Assembly: GCF_003060885.1 (NCBI RefSeq)
Contig: NZ_QAIG01000005.1
Span: forward strand, 368,054 to 432,053
DNA length: 64,000 nt
DNA from: Pseudomonas sp. HMWF032
GTDB taxonomy: Bacteria > Pseudomonadota > Gammaproteobacteria > Pseudomonadales > Pseudomonadaceae
Direction of reading: 5' to 3'
This document shows, in pieces, positions 1 through 9,674 of this stretch (positions within the stretch are counted from its first letter, which is position 1; each line of letters begins with the position of its first letter). The position numbers and the translations under genes are program-made. The notes beneath the pieces were generated by a model. The model saw nothing but the letters and a program-made list of their open reading frames with translations, was not told where the DNA came from and made no database searches.

Positions 1-49
1 TAAACGCTCGCCGCTAAAGCGCCTCCCACGGGGTCCTACCCGTCAGCTT

Positions 50-1321
50 TCAGGCTTGATAGCTGATACGGCCGTCTACCAAGGTGTAGCGCACGGCACC
101 CGGCAGGCAATGACCGATGAACGGGCAGTTGTCTCCTTTTGAATACCAGGTTTCACCGGCCACGCTTGAAGCCTGCGGATCAAACAGCAGCACATCGGCC
201 GCTGCGCCCACACGCAGGCTACCCGTCGGCAGACGTAGCGCCTGTGCGGGGCCACTGCTGAGGCGTGCGAGCAGTGTGGGCAGGTCAAGCAGGCCGTCCT
301 GCACCAGGCTCATGGCCAAGGGCAGGAGCAGTTGCACGCTGCTGATGCCAGGTTCGGTGGCCCCGAATGGGGCGAGTTTGGCGTCGCGTTCATGCGGCTG
401 GTGATGGCTGGCGATGGCGCTGATTACACCGCTTTTCACGGCAGCGCGCAGGCCGTCTCGGTCAGCGACTGTGCGCAGCGGTGGCTGCACGTGGTACAGG
501 CTGGAGAAGTCGCTCAGTGCCTCATCGGTGAGGATCAGTTGATACAGCGCCACATCGGCGGTGACCGGCAGGCCTCGGGCTTGGGCGTCGGCGATCAGTT
601 GTGCGCCGCGAGCGCTGGTCAGTTGGCTGAAGTGCGCGCGTACGCCGGTTTGCTCAACCAGCAACAGGTCGCGAGCCAGTGCCACTGTCTCTGCAGTTTC
701 CGGAATACCCGGCAGGCCGAGGAAGCTCGCGGTGGCCCCTTCATGGGCGAGGCCGCCTTCAGCCAGGTCGTGATCCTGAGAATGGAAGATCACCGTCAGG
801 TCAAAGGTGGCCGCGTATTCCAAGGCGCGGCGCAGGGTGCGGTTATTGCGGAAACTGTCCAGGCCGTTGCCGAAGGCCACGCAGCCCGCGTCGCGCAGGG
901 CTACCAGCTCTGCCAGTTGCTCGCCTTCCAGGCCTTTGCTCAATGCGCCAATCGGGAACACTTTGGTGTGCCCGGCTTCGCGGGCGCGGTCGAGAATCAG
1001 CTCAGCCACCGCTGGCGTATCCAGAACGGGCTTGGTGAAGGGCGGGCAGCACAGGCTGGTGACGCCGCCGGCGGCTGCGGCCAGAGTTTCCGTTGCGATG
1101 CTGCCTTTGCGGCTGTAGCCCGGTTCGCGCAGGGCGACGTTAAGATCGACCAGCCCTGGCGTGGCGACCAAGCCTTGGGCGTCGATGCTCTGCTCGGCGA
1201 CAAAGCCGGCGGGTGCCTGGCCGATGGCGACCACTTTGCCGCGTTCAATGTACAGGTCCGTTTGCTGATCAAGACCGCTGGCCGGGTCGATTACGCGGGC
1301 GGCGAGGATACGGATACGCAT
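50..1321 (-). CDS. pyrX: Non-catalytic dihydroorotase homologue (PyrC'/PyrX)
   Basis: A 423-residue amidohydrolase-fold protein directly after pyrB; its ATG shares one base with the pyrB stop, so translation is probably coupled. It aligns with dihydroorotases, including the L-R-E-P-G segment at residues 64-68. The metal-binding H-x-H that should come just before it reads N61-V62-A63, so both zinc-ligand histidines are missing. In Pseudomonas such inactive homologues are known to serve as structural subunits of the large aspartate transcarbamoylase complex. I infer the same role here, with true dihydroorotase activity encoded elsewhere. Length is normal for the family. Confidence 0.92.
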   Translation of the reverse strand: MRIRILAARVIDPASGLDQQTDLYIERGKVVAIGQAPAGFVAEQSIDAQGLVATPGLVDLNVALREPGYSRKGSIATETLAAAAGGVTSLCCPPFTKPVLDTPAVAELILDRAREAGHTKVFPIGALSKGLEGEQLAELVALRDAGCVAFGNGLDSFRNNRTLRRALEYAATFDLTVIFHSQDHDLAEGGLAHEGATASFLGLPGIPETAETVALARDLLLVEQTGVRAHFSQLTSARGAQLIADAQARGLPVTADVALYQLILTDEALSDFSSLYHVQPPLRTVADRDGLRAAVKSGVISAIASHHQPHERDAKLAPFGATEPGISSVQLLLPLAMSLVQDGLLDLPTLLARLSSGPAQALRLPTGSLRVGAAADVLLFDPQASSVAGETWYSKGDNCPFIGHCLPGAVRYTLVDGRISYQA

Positions 1322-2328
1322 CAGTTCTGCTCCTCGGCATCTTGATTGAGCTGGCGCTGCGCGGTTTGCCCGCTCATGGCCATGGACAGCACCGCCATGC
1401 GGATGGCAATGCCGTAAGTGACTTGATTGAGAATCACCGACTGCGGGCCATCGGCCACCGCCGATTCGATTTCCACGCCGCGGTTGATCGGGCCCGGGTG
1501 CATGACCAGAGCGTCCGGTTTGGCCAATTTAAGGCGTTGTTCGGTGAGGCCGAACAGGCGGTAGAACTCGCCCTCGCTGGGCAGCAGGCCGCCGGTCATG
1601 CGCTCGCGCTGCAAGCGCAGCATGATCACGACATCGACGTCCTTGAGCCCTTCATTCATGTCGCTGTAAACCGTCACGCCATATTGCTCGATGCCAACCG
1701 GCAGCAGGGTTTTCGGTGCGATCACGCGAATATCCGGGCAGCCCAGGGTTTTCAGCGCCAGCATGTTCGAGCGCGCCACCCGCGAATGCAGGATGTCGCC
1801 GACGATGGCCACCGAGAGATTCTCGAAGCCGCCTTTGTGCCGGCGAATGGTCAGCATGTCGAGCATGCCCTGGGTGGGGTGGGCGTGACGGCCGTCGCCG
1901 CCGTTGATGATGGCCAGATTCGGGCACACATGCTCGGCAATAAAATGCGCGGCACCGGAGTCCGCATGGCGCACGACAAAGATGTCGGCGGCCATGGCTT
2001 CCAGGTTGCGCAGGGTGTCGAACAGCGTCTCGCCTTTACTCGTGGAACTGGTCGAAACGTTGAGCGTGATGACGTCCGCTGACAGGCGCTGGGCGGCCAG
2101 TTCGAAGGTGGTACGCGTGCGCGTGGAGTTCTCGAAGAACACGTTGCACACCGTTTTGCCGCGCAGCAGTGGGACTTTCTTGACCGCGCGTGCGCCGACT
2201 TCGAGGAAGGAATCGGCGGTGTCGAGGATTTCCGTCAACAGCTCACGGGACAGGCCGTCGAGGGACAGAAAATGGCGCAGTTGGCCTTGGTCATTGAGCT
2301 GCAGCGAGCGCTTGGCTAGGGTCGTCAT
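1321..2328 (-). CDS. pyrB: Aspartate carbamoyltransferase catalytic subunit
   Basis: Condenses carbamoyl phosphate with aspartate in the committed step of cytosolic pyrimidine synthesis. The 335-residue protein shows the carbamoyl-phosphate motif S-T-R-T-R-T (residues 68-73), H-P-T-Q-G and the late H-P-G-P-I-N-R-G segment. A TTG at 2349 in the same frame would add seven residues and overlap pyrR. The ATG at 2328 is preferred because it gives the N-terminus usual in Pseudomonas and leaves a 10-base gap after pyrR. The upstream region has little Shine-Dalgarno character, so coupling to pyrR is likely. It sits between pyrR and the inactive PyrC' partner. Confidence 0.95.
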   Translation of the reverse strand: MTTLAKRSLQLNDQGQLRHFLSLDGLSRELLTEILDTADSFLEVGARAVKKVPLLRGKTVCNVFFENSTRTRTTFELAAQRLSADVITLNVSTSSTSKGETLFDTLRNLEAMAADIFVVRHADSGAAHFIAEHVCPNLAIINGGDGRHAHPTQGMLDMLTIRRHKGGFENLSVAIVGDILHSRVARSNMLALKTLGCPDIRVIAPKTLLPVGIEQYGVTVYSDMNEGLKDVDVVIMLRLQRERMTGGLLPSEGEFYRLFGLTEQRLKLAKPDALVMHPGPINRGVEIESAVADGPQSVILNQVTYGIAIRMAVLSMAMSGQTAQRQLNQDAEEQN

Positions 2329-2338
2329 GGGGCGAGTC

Positions 2339-2845
2339 TCAGTGGGCAAGCGTCTGGAATTCGAGGGTCAGCGGTGTGGGACCGGTCAATTTTACCCGCT
2401 GATCCGCCGGCAGTGACAGTGTGGCGCCGACCACATCCGGACGAATCGGCAACTCGCGGGCATTGAGATCCAGCAGGCTGACCAGGGTCACGCTGGCTGG
2501 GCGGCCATAATCGAACAGCTCATTGAGTGCGGCGCGGATGGTGCGGCCGCTCATCAGTACATCGTCGATCAGCACCAGATGCTGGCCTTCGATCTCGAAC
2601 GGCAGCTCGGATGGTTGCACCTGCGGGTGCAGGCCATTCTGGGTGAAGTCATCACGGTAGAAGGACACATCGAGAATGCCCAGCGCGTCCTGGCGGCCGA
2701 GGGTTTCGAGCAAGGCCTGGGCCACCCAGACGCCGCCGGTGCGGATGCCGATAAAGCGCGGCGCACTGATTTGCCGTTGGTTCAGGTGGCGGGTCAGGGC
2801 GTCGGCCATTTGCGGTAGCAGTTCGGCCGGGTTGGGTAAGCTCAT
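2339..2845 (-). CDS. pyrR: PyrR bifunctional regulator / uracil phosphoribosyltransferase
   Basis: A 168-residue phosphoribosyltransferase-fold protein with the PRPP-binding segment [12 protein letters not shown]. PyrR proteins bind pyr mRNA or act as uracil phosphoribosyltransferases, and in pseudomonads PyrR heads the pyrRBC' operon. It is the first pyrimidine gene here, transcribed into pyrB and pyrX, 31 bases downstream of ruvX. No anti-terminator structure could be recognised by eye upstream of it, so its mode of control here is uncertain. Confidence 0.93.
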   Translation of the reverse strand: MSLPNPAELLPQMADALTRHLNQRQISAPRFIGIRTGGVWVAQALLETLGRQDALGILDVSFYRDDFTQNGLHPQVQPSELPFEIEGQHLVLIDDVLMSGRTIRAALNELFDYGRPASVTLVSLLDLNARELPIRPDVVGATLSLPADQRVKLTGPTPLTLEFQTLAH

Positions 2846-2876
2846 GGCAACACTCCAGATGCAGTCTTAGCGGGGG

Positions 2877-3320
2877 TTAGCCCAAACAATGTTCTTCTAG
2901 CCAGCCCTGCAACAAGAGTGCAGCGGCCAGGGCATCGACCGGGCGTTCGCGGTAGCCGCCGGTTTGCCCGTGCTGCAAGCGCTGGCCCTTGGCCTCGTAA
3001 GTGGTCAGGCGTTCGTCGTGGGTGTGTACGGGCAAGTTGAAGCGGCCGTTTAGGCGGCGGGCGAATTTTTCCGCGCGCTCGCTCATCTCGCTTTTCGTGC
3101 CGTCCATGTTTAGCGGCAGGCCAACGACGATGGCGTCCGGCTGCCACTCTTTGATCAGCGCTTCGACCTTTTGCCAGTCCGGCACGCCGTTCTGTGCTTT
3201 GAGGATGCACAGTTCACGGGCCTGGCCGGTGATCACCTGACCGACCGCGACGCCGATCTGCTTGGTGCCATAGTCAAAGCCCAGCAGCAGGCGCAGCGGT
3301 TTTGTATTCGCCTCGGCCAT
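2877..3320 (-). CDS. ruvX: YqgF/RuvX family nuclease (putative Holliday junction resolvase)
   Basis: A 147-residue RNase H-fold protein with the start motif G-F-D-Y-G-T-K-Q-I-G and the downstream V-V-G-L-P segment and D-A-x-A-A-A motif of the YqgF family. The family has been linked to processing of pre-16S rRNA 5' ends and to Holliday junctions; which applies here cannot be read from sequence. Its ATG overlaps the algH stop by one base, the usual algH-ruvX-pyr arrangement of pseudomonads. Confidence 0.92.
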   Translation of the reverse strand: MAEANTKPLRLLLGFDYGTKQIGVAVGQVITGQARELCILKAQNGVPDWQKVEALIKEWQPDAIVVGLPLNMDGTKSEMSERAEKFARRLNGRFNLPVHTHDERLTTYEAKGQRLQHGQTGGYRERPVDALAAALLLQGWLEEHCLG

Positions 3321-3889
3321 CAGGCGTGCCCGGCTTGTGAGGTGAGCAGGCTGAGGTTGACGCCCAGGCGCGAGGCTGCAGCGTTCAGGCGTTGGTCAAA
3401 GGGTAGGTCGAAGAGGATGGCGTGGTCGGCCGGGCAGGTCAGCCAAGCGTTGTCAGCCAGTTCAGCTTCCAGCTGTCCAGCCTCCCAGCCGGCATAACCG
3501 AGGGTGATCAGGTATTTCTCCGGCCCAGTGCCATCGGCGATGGCGAACAGCACGTCTTGAGAGGTCGACAGACCCAGTTCGCCCAGCTCCAGGGTGGCCT
3601 GAAACTGAGGCCCGCTGGGGTGCAGGACAAAGCCACGATCGGTCTGCACCGGGCCGCCGGTAAAGATCGGCAAGCTTTGGCAGAGTACGGGCGGCTCGTC
3701 ATCCGGACGCAGTTGCTCGAGTACGTCAGCCAGATTGAGTCCGTTGGGCTTGTTGATCACCAGGCCCATGGCCCCGTGTTCGTTGTGGTCAATCAGGTAG
3801 GTGACGGTCTGCGCAAAATGCGGATCGGCCATGTGCGGCATGGCAATCAGGAAGTGGTGCTTGAGGTAGCTGGGGCTGGCGTCTTTCAT
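3320..3889 (-). CDS. algH: UPF0301 family protein AlgH (YqgE-like)
   Basis: A 189-residue protein starting Y-L-K-H-H-F-L-I-A-M-P-H-M shortly after the initiator, the hallmark N-terminus of the YqgE/AlgH family, and continuing with G-A-M-G-L-V-I-N-K-P. AlgH was named for an effect on alginate and virulence-factor expression in Pseudomonas, but its biochemical function is unsettled. An upstream in-frame ATG at 3910 would add seven unconserved residues and is rejected. It overlaps ruvX by one base. Confidence 0.92.
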   Translation of the reverse strand: MKDASPSYLKHHFLIAMPHMADPHFAQTVTYLIDHNEHGAMGLVINKPNGLNLADVLEQLRPDDEPPVLCQSLPIFTGGPVQTDRGFVLHPSGPQFQATLELGELGLSTSQDVLFAIADGTGPEKYLITLGYAGWEAGQLEAELADNAWLTCPADHAILFDLPFDQRLNAAASRLGVNLSLLTSQAGHA

Positions 3890-3939
3890 GGCGTTAGTTT
3901 GGAGCTTCAAGCAGCAAGCCTCAAGCGCCGCGCGCAGAT

Positions 3940-4836
3940 TCAGTTACTCGACAGGCGGTCGCCGCGTTCGAAACGCCAGGTGCGGATGATTTCCAGGCGG
4001 TCGACATCGGCCAGGTCACCAGTGAACGGGGCGAACGGCGCGGCCAGGCGCACGATGCGCAGGGCGGCTTGGTCGAGCGTGCGCTGGCCGGAGGATTCCA
4101 GCACCTGCACTTCGTACAGGGTGCCGTCACGGTTGATCGACACCAGCAGGCGCAGACTGCCGTAGATGCCCTGGCGGCGCGCTTCATCTGGATAGTTAAG
4201 GTTGCCGACCCGCTCGACCTTCTTGCGCCACTCATCCTTATACCAGGCGCCTTTGTCGCGCATGGTCGAGGCGGCGTTGAGGCGGTGGATCTTCGGGCGT
4301 TTAGCGTATTGCTGAACTTCCTGGGCCAGTTCAGCCTCCAGGCTGGCGATTTCCGACGACAGTTGTGCGCTGTCGAACACCGGTGCGGGCCGGGCTTGCG
4401 GTGTGGGTTTGGCTTCTTCGCGCTTCACCGGAGTTTTCTGCGGCTGTGGGGTGCGCGTGGCGACGGCGGCTTTCGGTGCTTCCTGGCGTACTGCTGGCTG
4501 TTGCGGCGAGGCGGGCGGGGTGACGCGGTTGACTTCGCTGTCCTGGAAGAGCGCCTGTTCGGTGGTCTTCGGCGCCGCCTTGTGTTCCAGGGTGCCACTG
4601 CCTTGCTGGTTGTCCTGGGCGAGAAAATCGGCCTCTTTGGGCTTTTCCTCGCTCTTGAAGGTGGACAGGGTGATTTCCAGGGTTTTGCTGATTTGGCTCG
4701 GCTCGGCCAGGGTAAAGCCCAGGCCGAGGATCAGTGCGGCATGCAGCACTGCTGCGAGAAACAGGGTAAAGCCCAGACGGTCAGCCGGCTGTACGCCGGC
4801 GCTGGAAAGTTCAGGGAATTGGGCTGCTGCGTTCAT
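3940..4836 (-). CDS. tonB3: TonB family energy transducer (TonB3-like)
   Basis: A 298-residue protein: one N-terminal membrane anchor (about residues 20-43), a Pro/Glu/Lys-rich periplasmic spacer, a coiled-coil stretch (about 155-185) and a C-terminal TonB domain with Y-P-x-x-A-R-R-Q-G-I-Y-G. TonB proteins couple inner-membrane proton motive force to outer-membrane transporters. In P. aeruginosa, TonB3 lies in this same position beside gshB and pilG and has been reported to be needed for twitching motility, so a link to pili rather than iron uptake is plausible. The ATG at 4836 is chosen over 4884 because the extra 16 residues are basic and unlike the family. No exbB or exbD is adjacent. Confidence 0.88.
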   Translation of the reverse strand: MNAAAQFPELSSAGVQPADRLGFTLFLAAVLHAALILGLGFTLAEPSQISKTLEITLSTFKSEEKPKEADFLAQDNQQGSGTLEHKAAPKTTEQALFQDSEVNRVTPPASPQQPAVRQEAPKAAVATRTPQPQKTPVKREEAKPTPQARPAPVFDSAQLSSEIASLEAELAQEVQQYAKRPKIHRLNAASTMRDKGAWYKDEWRKKVERVGNLNYPDEARRQGIYGSLRLLVSINRDGTLYEVQVLESSGQRTLDQAALRIVRLAAPFAPFTGDLADVDRLEIIRTWRFERGDRLSSN

Positions 4837-4892
4837 CGCATGTCGGGTCTGCTCAGGTTGCCGCGCAGTCTGCCGAGGGCGCATGGAAAAGT

Positions 4893-5855
4893 CTATGAAG
4901 CACTGCGCGCATTGAGCTTCTCGGCAATCTTGTCCATCAGGCGTTCGCCGATGCGGGTATCGAAGGCGGCGTCGATCTCGCGGATGCAGGTCGGGCTGGT
5001 CACGTTGATCTCGGTCAGGTGCTCGCCGATGACGTCCAGGCCGACAAACAGCAGGCCTTTCTCGCGCAGCGTCGGGCCGACGGCGGCAGCGATTTCACGG
5101 TCGCGCTCGGTCAGCGGTCGGGCTTCGCCACGCCCGCCGGCGGCGAGGTTGCCCCGGGTTTCGCCGGCAGCCGGGATGCGTGCCAGGCAGTAGGGCACTG
5201 GCTCGCCGTCAATCATCAAAATACGCTTGTCGCCATCCTTGATCGCCGGCAGGTAACCCTGGGCCATGATCTGCTGCTGGCCGTGGTTGGTCAGGGTCTC
5301 GAGAATCACGGAAAGGTTGGGGTCGCCTTCGCGGTGACGAAATATCATCGATCCGCCCATCCCATCGAGGGGTTTGAGAATGATGTCACGCTGCTCTTTG
5401 GCAAACTCGCGCAGAATGTCGGCCCTGCGGCTGACCACGGTCGGCGGTGTGTATTGGCTGAACTGGGTGGCAAAGTACTTTTCATTGCAATCGCGCAGGC
5501 TTTGTGGGCGGTTGACCACCAGCACCCCGTCCTGTTCGGCTTGTTCCAGCAGGTAGGTTGAGTAGACGAACTCGTTGTCGAAGGGCGGATCCTTGCGCAT
5601 CAGGATCACGTCCAGTTCGCTCAGGGCGATGTCCTGTGCGGCGCCGAGTTCAAACCAGCGCTGGGGGTCGTTGAATACGCTAAGCTCTGATAGCCGGGCG
5701 CGGGCTTGGCCTCGGTTCTGGTAAAGATCTTTCTGCTCCATATAGAAGAGTGACCAGCCGCGTGCTTGTGCGGCCAGCAACATGGCCAGGGAGCTGTCCT
5801 TCTTGAAGCTGATCTGGGCGATGGGGTCCATGACAATGCCAAGGCGGATGCTCAT
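4893..5855 (-). CDS. gshB: Glutathione synthetase
   Basis: An ATP-grasp ligase of 320 residues that joins glycine to gamma-glutamylcysteine in the cytosol, the second step of glutathione synthesis. The N-terminus M-S-I-R-L-G-I-V-M-D-P-I and the nucleotide-binding loop D-G-M-G-G-S-M-I-F-R are characteristic, and length is normal. It is transcribed away from pilG; the 242-base gap at 5856-6097 must hold promoters for both. The gene ends 56 bases before the tonB3 start. Confidence 0.95.
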   Translation of the reverse strand: MSIRLGIVMDPIAQISFKKDSSLAMLLAAQARGWSLFYMEQKDLYQNRGQARARLSELSVFNDPQRWFELGAAQDIALSELDVILMRKDPPFDNEFVYSTYLLEQAEQDGVLVVNRPQSLRDCNEKYFATQFSQYTPPTVVSRRADILREFAKEQRDIILKPLDGMGGSMIFRHREGDPNLSVILETLTNHGQQQIMAQGYLPAIKDGDKRILMIDGEPVPYCLARIPAAGETRGNLAAGGRGEARPLTERDREIAAAVGPTLREKGLLFVGLDVIGEHLTEINVTSPTCIREIDAAFDTRIGERLMDKIAEKLNARSAS

Positions 5856-6097
5856 GGTGGTGTTCTCCGTAAAAATGGCAGCGTTTTAGGTGAGCTGCGA
5901 CTGTAATGTGGCGTCAGGGTGGCGCTGGCAGGTCGGGTGGTCAAGGAAAAACCTTGGCCCTGTGCGGCTTATAGATTGCATCTGGAGAGTGTGCTAAAAA
6001 GGCCCGACGATTGGGTTATAGCCCATCGGTGACAGGGCTTCAGGCGCACTGATATAACGCAAGAATAACGACTCACCGAGGCGATGGTAGGGCAAAC

Positions 6098-6505
6098 ATG
6101 GAACAGCATTCCGAGGGTTTGAGGGTGATGGTGATCGACGATTCGAAAACGATTCGTCGTACCGCGGAAACCCTGCTGAAAAAGGTGGGCTGCGATGTAA
6201 TTACCGCAGTTGACGGTTTCGATGCTTTGGCAAAGATCGCCGATACCCATCCGAACATCATTTTTGTCGACATCATGATGCCGCGACTTGATGGCTATCA
6301 AACCTGTGCCTTGATTAAGAACAACAGCGCTTTCAAATCCACTCCGGTGATCATGCTGTCCTCAAAGGATGGCCTGTTTGATAAAGCCAAGGGACGCATT
6401 GTTGGCTCTGATCAATATCTGACCAAGCCCTTCAGCAAAGAAGAGCTGCTCGGTGCGATCAAGGCTCACGTACCTGACTTTACGCCGGTTGAACAAGCGT
6501 CCTGA
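6098..6505 (+). CDS. pilG: Type IV pilus response regulator PilG
   Basis: A single CheY-like receiver domain of 135 residues. The acidic pocket lies in V-I-D-D-S, the phospho-acceptor is Asp58 in F-V-D-I-M-M-P, and the conserved Lys lies in L-T-K-P-F. In P. aeruginosa PilG receives phosphate from ChpA and promotes pilus extension and cAMP signalling. It is the first gene of the pilGHIJKL-chpBC cluster, with a 47-base gap to pilH. The 242 bases upstream show no confident sigma-70 match by eye. Confidence 0.95.
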   Translation: MEQHSEGLRVMVIDDSKTIRRTAETLLKKVGCDVITAVDGFDALAKIADTHPNIIFVDIMMPRLDGYQTCALIKNNSAFKSTPVIMLSSKDGLFDKAKGRIVGSDQYLTKPFSKEELLGAIKAHVPDFTPVEQAS

Positions 6506-6552
6506 CGCCTGGCTGCATAGCTGAGCGCCTTTTTAAAGTATTGGGAAACACC

Positions 6553-6918
6553 ATGGCTCGAATTCTGATTGTTGATGACTCGCCGACTGAAATGTACAAA
6601 CTGACCGCCATGCTGGAAAAGCACGGTCATCAGGTACTAAAAGCGGAGAATGGTGCTGACGGCGTCGCTCTGGCGCGCCAGGAAAAGCCCGACGCCGTGC
6701 TGATGGACATCGTCATGCCTGGCCTGAATGGCTTCCAGGCTACCCGTCAGCTGACCAAGGATGCTGACACCAGCCATATCCCGGTGATCATCGTCACCAC
6801 TAAGGATCAGGAAACCGACAAGGTCTGGGGTAAACGCCAGGGCGCGAAGGATTACCTGACTAAGCCAGTTGATGAAGAAACCCTGGTTAAAACCTTGAAT
6901 GCGGTATTGGCCGGCTAA
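6553..6918 (+). CDS. pilH: Type IV pilus response regulator PilH
   Basis: A 121-residue single-receiver protein starting M-A-R-I-L-I-V-D-D-S, with phospho-acceptor Asp52 in L-M-D-I-V-M-P and the Lys of L-T-K-P. PilH acts with PilG downstream of ChpA and is thought to act as a phosphate sink and to favour retraction. A GTG/TTG-type start four codons upstream is possible, but the ATG at 6553 matches the family N-terminus. It lies in the same operon as pilG and pilI. Confidence 0.94.
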   Translation: MARILIVDDSPTEMYKLTAMLEKHGHQVLKAENGADGVALARQEKPDAVLMDIVMPGLNGFQATRQLTKDADTSHIPVIIVTTKDQETDKVWGKRQGAKDYLTKPVDEETLVKTLNAVLAG

Positions 6919-6963
6919 TAACTGGTTTGTCCGCAATTTAAAAAGAATAAGGCCGCAGCTGGC

Positions 6964-7500
6964 ATGTCGGACGCGCAAACACCTTTTCAGACTCTTCAGG
7001 ACATCGACAGGCTCTGTCGCTCGCTTGCTGCTGGCTTGCCTTCGCAGCAAGCGGTGGTGCAGACCTGGAGCGGTATCGGCTTTCGCATGGGCGAGCGTTT
7101 TTTCGTCGCGCCGATGGGGGAGGTTGGCGAGGTATTGCATGAGCCGCGGCATACCTTGTTGCCTGGCGTAAAAAGCTGGGTCAAGGGCGTGGCCAACGTG
7201 CGTGGTCGCCTGCTGCCTGTTATGGATCTGTGTGGGTTCTTCGGCAATGAACTGTCGCCGTTGCGCAAGAAACGCCGTGTGCTGGTGGTTGATCATCAGG
7301 AAGTCTTTGCCGGCCTGACGGTTGATGAAGTATTCGGCATGCAGCATTTTCCTGTGGATACATTCTCCGAGCAGCTGCCGCCGCTCGAGGCGTCCATAGC
7401 ACCCTTTATCCACGGAGTCTTTCAACGTGAACAGCCCTGGTTGGTGTTCAGCCCACACGCGCTGGCCCAGAACCCGGGTTTTCTCGACGTGGCGTATTAA
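6964..7500 (+). CDS. pilI: CheW-like adaptor PilI
   Basis: A 178-residue CheW-domain protein that couples the PilJ receptor to the ChpA kinase. The domain spans about residues 35-170, including G-V-A-N-V-R-G-R-L-L-P-V-M-D-L at its core. It lies between pilH and pilJ with the expected order and spacing. A hairpin followed by four T residues just after the stop (7515-7535) may partly terminate transcription before pilJ. Confidence 0.93.
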   Translation: MSDAQTPFQTLQDIDRLCRSLAAGLPSQQAVVQTWSGIGFRMGERFFVAPMGEVGEVLHEPRHTLLPGVKSWVKGVANVRGRLLPVMDLCGFFGNELSPLRKKRRVLVVDHQEVFAGLTVDEVFGMQHFPVDTFSEQLPPLEASIAPFIHGVFQREQPWLVFSPHALAQNPGFLDVAY

Positions 7501-7514
7501 CAGTTTATCGGTGG

Positions 7515-7535
7515 GGTCGGCATTGCCGGCCTTTT
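7515..7535 (+). terminator. Possible intra-operon attenuator between pilI and pilJ
   Basis: A 7-bp stem with one G-T wobble, GGTCGGC (7515-7521) and GCCGGCC (7525-7531), 3-base loop, followed by TTTT. It resembles a weak intrinsic terminator placed 15 bases after the pilI stop and before the pilJ start. The T-run is short, so partial read-through is expected. Confidence 0.35.
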
Positions 7536-7584
7536 GGCGTTACATGGGAACCGTAGTGCGGTCGGTCCAGGCGGGGGCCAGTAA

Positions 7585-9630
7585 ATGAAAAAACTAAATG
7601 CAAGTAATTTGTTAGCAGGTGCGCGCAGTAGCACATTGATCGCAGGGCTGTTTATTGTCCTGATCGTGTCGATCGTGTTGTTGTTCGCCAACTTCGCCTA
7701 CATCAACACCCAATCCAACTACGACACGGAATACATCGGTCACGCCGGTGAACTGCGTGTTCTATCCCAGCGTATTGCGAAGAACTCCACGGAAGCGGCA
7801 GCCGGTAAGGCTGAGGCCTTCGGTTTGCTGCGCGATGCGCGCAACGATTTCCAGGCGCGTTGGGGTTACCTGACTGACGGTAACGAAGCCACTGGTCTGC
7901 CGGCGGCACCTGATTCACTGCAGGCGCAGATGGCCGTGGTGCAGCAGGATTGGGATACCCTGCGGCAGAACACCGACGCCATTCTGGCGAACGAGCAGAC
8001 CGTACTGTCGCTGCACCAGGTAGCGGCCACCTTGGCTGAGACCATTCCGCAATTGCAGGTCGAGTACGAGGAAGTGGTCGACATCCTGCTGGAGAGTGGT
8101 GCACCGGCTGCCCAGGTGTCGGTTGCCCAGCGTCAATCACTGCTGGCAGAACGTATTCTGGGTTCGGTGAACAAGGTGCTGGCCGGTGACCAGGACTCGG
8201 TACAGGCCGCTGACATGTTTGGTCGCGATGCCAGCCTGTTCGGCCGCGTACTGGCCGCGATGCTGGAAGGCAACGCCGCCATGGAAATTTCCAAGGTGAC
8301 TGACGAGGAAGCTCTCGAACGTCTGGCAGAAATTTCCGAATTGTTCGAATTCGTATCCGGTTCTGTGGACGAGATTCTCGAAACCTCGCCGGAGCTGTTC
8401 CAAGTGCGTGAGTCGGCGAACGTGATCTTCAGCGTTTCGCAGACCCTGCTGGACAAGGCTTCTGGCCTGGCTGTTGGCTTTGATGACCTGGCCACCGGTC
8501 GCGCCATCAACACCCTGTTTGGTTATGTGTTGGGCGCCCTGGCGCTGGGTTCGATCATCCTCATCGGTCTGGTGATGGTGCGCGAAACCAACCGTCGCCT
8601 GGCCTCCACGGCTGAGAAGAACGAACGTAACCAGGCGGCGATTCTGCGACTGCTCGACGAAATCGCCGACCTCGCAGATGGTGACTTGACTGTGGCTGCG
8701 ACGGTAACCGAGGACTTCACCGGTGCCATCGCTGACTCCATCAACTACTCCATCGACCAGCTGCGCGACCTGGTAGCCACGATCAACCTGACCGCCGTTC
8801 AGGTAGCCGGTGCTGCCCAGGAAACCCAGGCCACGGCGATGCACCTGGCCGAAGCGTCAGAGCACCAGGCTCAGGAGATTGCCGGTGCCTCGGCGGCGAT
8901 CAACGAAATGGCCGTATCGATTGACCAGGTATCGGCGAACGCCTCGGAATCCTCGGCGGTAGCGGAGCGTTCCGTAGCCATCGCCAACAAGGGTAACGAA
9001 GTCGTACACAACACCATCACCGGGATGGATAACATCCGTGAGCAGATCCAGGACACCTCTAAGCGTATTAAACGCCTCGGTGAATCGTCCCAGGAGATCG
9101 GTGACATCGTTAGCCTGATTAACGACATTGCTGACCAGACCAACATCCTCGCACTGAACGCCGCGATCCAGGCCTCCATGGCGGGTGACGCGGGTCGAGG
9201 CTTCGCCGTGGTAGCGGACGAAGTACAACGTCTCGCAGAACGTTCCTCTGCGGCAACCAAGCAGATTGAAGCGCTGGTTAAAACGATTCAGACCGACACC
9301 AACGAAGCTGTTATCTCGATGGAGCAAACGACGTCTGAAGTGGTACGCGGTGCGCGACTGGCGCAGGATGCCGGGGTGGCACTGGAAGAGATCGAGAAGG
9401 TATCCAAGACCCTCGCGGCCCTGATTCAGAACATCTCCAACGCTGCTCGTCAGCAGGCCTCTTCGGCGGGCCATATTTCAAACACCATGAACGTGATCCA
9501 GGAGATCACCTCGCAAACCTCCTCCGGTACCACTGCCACCGCCAAGAGCATTGGTAACCTGGCCAAGATGGCCAGTGAGATGCGTAAGTCGGTGTCTGGC
9601 TTTACCTTGCCGGGTGGGGAACAGGCGTAA
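7585..9630 (+). CDS. pilJ: Twitching-motility chemoreceptor PilJ
   Basis: A 681-residue methyl-accepting protein with an N-terminal membrane helix (residues 17-40), a periplasmic all-helical region with two PilJ-type modules (about 45-305), a second membrane helix (312-334), a HAMP segment and a cytoplasmic signalling domain. The hairpin tip contains [18 protein letters not shown]. PilJ senses a pilus-linked or surface signal and controls ChpA. The tip has Q-A-S-M-A-G-D-A where many receptors read E-A-A-R-A-G-E, as is usual for PilJ. No CheR-docking pentapeptide is seen at its C-terminus. Confidence 0.96.
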   Translation: MKKLNASNLLAGARSSTLIAGLFIVLIVSIVLLFANFAYINTQSNYDTEYIGHAGELRVLSQRIAKNSTEAAAGKAEAFGLLRDARNDFQARWGYLTDGNEATGLPAAPDSLQAQMAVVQQDWDTLRQNTDAILANEQTVLSLHQVAATLAETIPQLQVEYEEVVDILLESGAPAAQVSVAQRQSLLAERILGSVNKVLAGDQDSVQAADMFGRDASLFGRVLAAMLEGNAAMEISKVTDEEALERLAEISELFEFVSGSVDEILETSPELFQVRESANVIFSVSQTLLDKASGLAVGFDDLATGRAINTLFGYVLGALALGSIILIGLVMVRETNRRLASTAEKNERNQAAILRLLDEIADLADGDLTVAATVTEDFTGAIADSINYSIDQLRDLVATINLTAVQVAGAAQETQATAMHLAEASEHQAQEIAGASAAINEMAVSIDQVSANASESSAVAERSVAIANKGNEVVHNTITGMDNIREQIQDTSKRIKRLGESSQEIGDIVSLINDIADQTNILALNAAIQASMAGDAGRGFAVVADEVQRLAERSSAATKQIEALVKTIQTDTNEAVISMEQTTSEVVRGARLAQDAGVALEEIEKVSKTLAALIQNISNAARQQASSAGHISNTMNVIQEITSQTSSGTTATAKSIGNLAKMASEMRKSVSGFTLPGGEQA

Positions 9631-9674
9631 TCAGGTGCTGCGCGGCAGGCTGAAAGGCCTGTCGCACAAGGACT

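Noticed and set aside
332..1345. A 337-codon plus-strand frame opposite pyrX
   Set aside because: Antisense shadow of a conserved gene with no recognisable domain.
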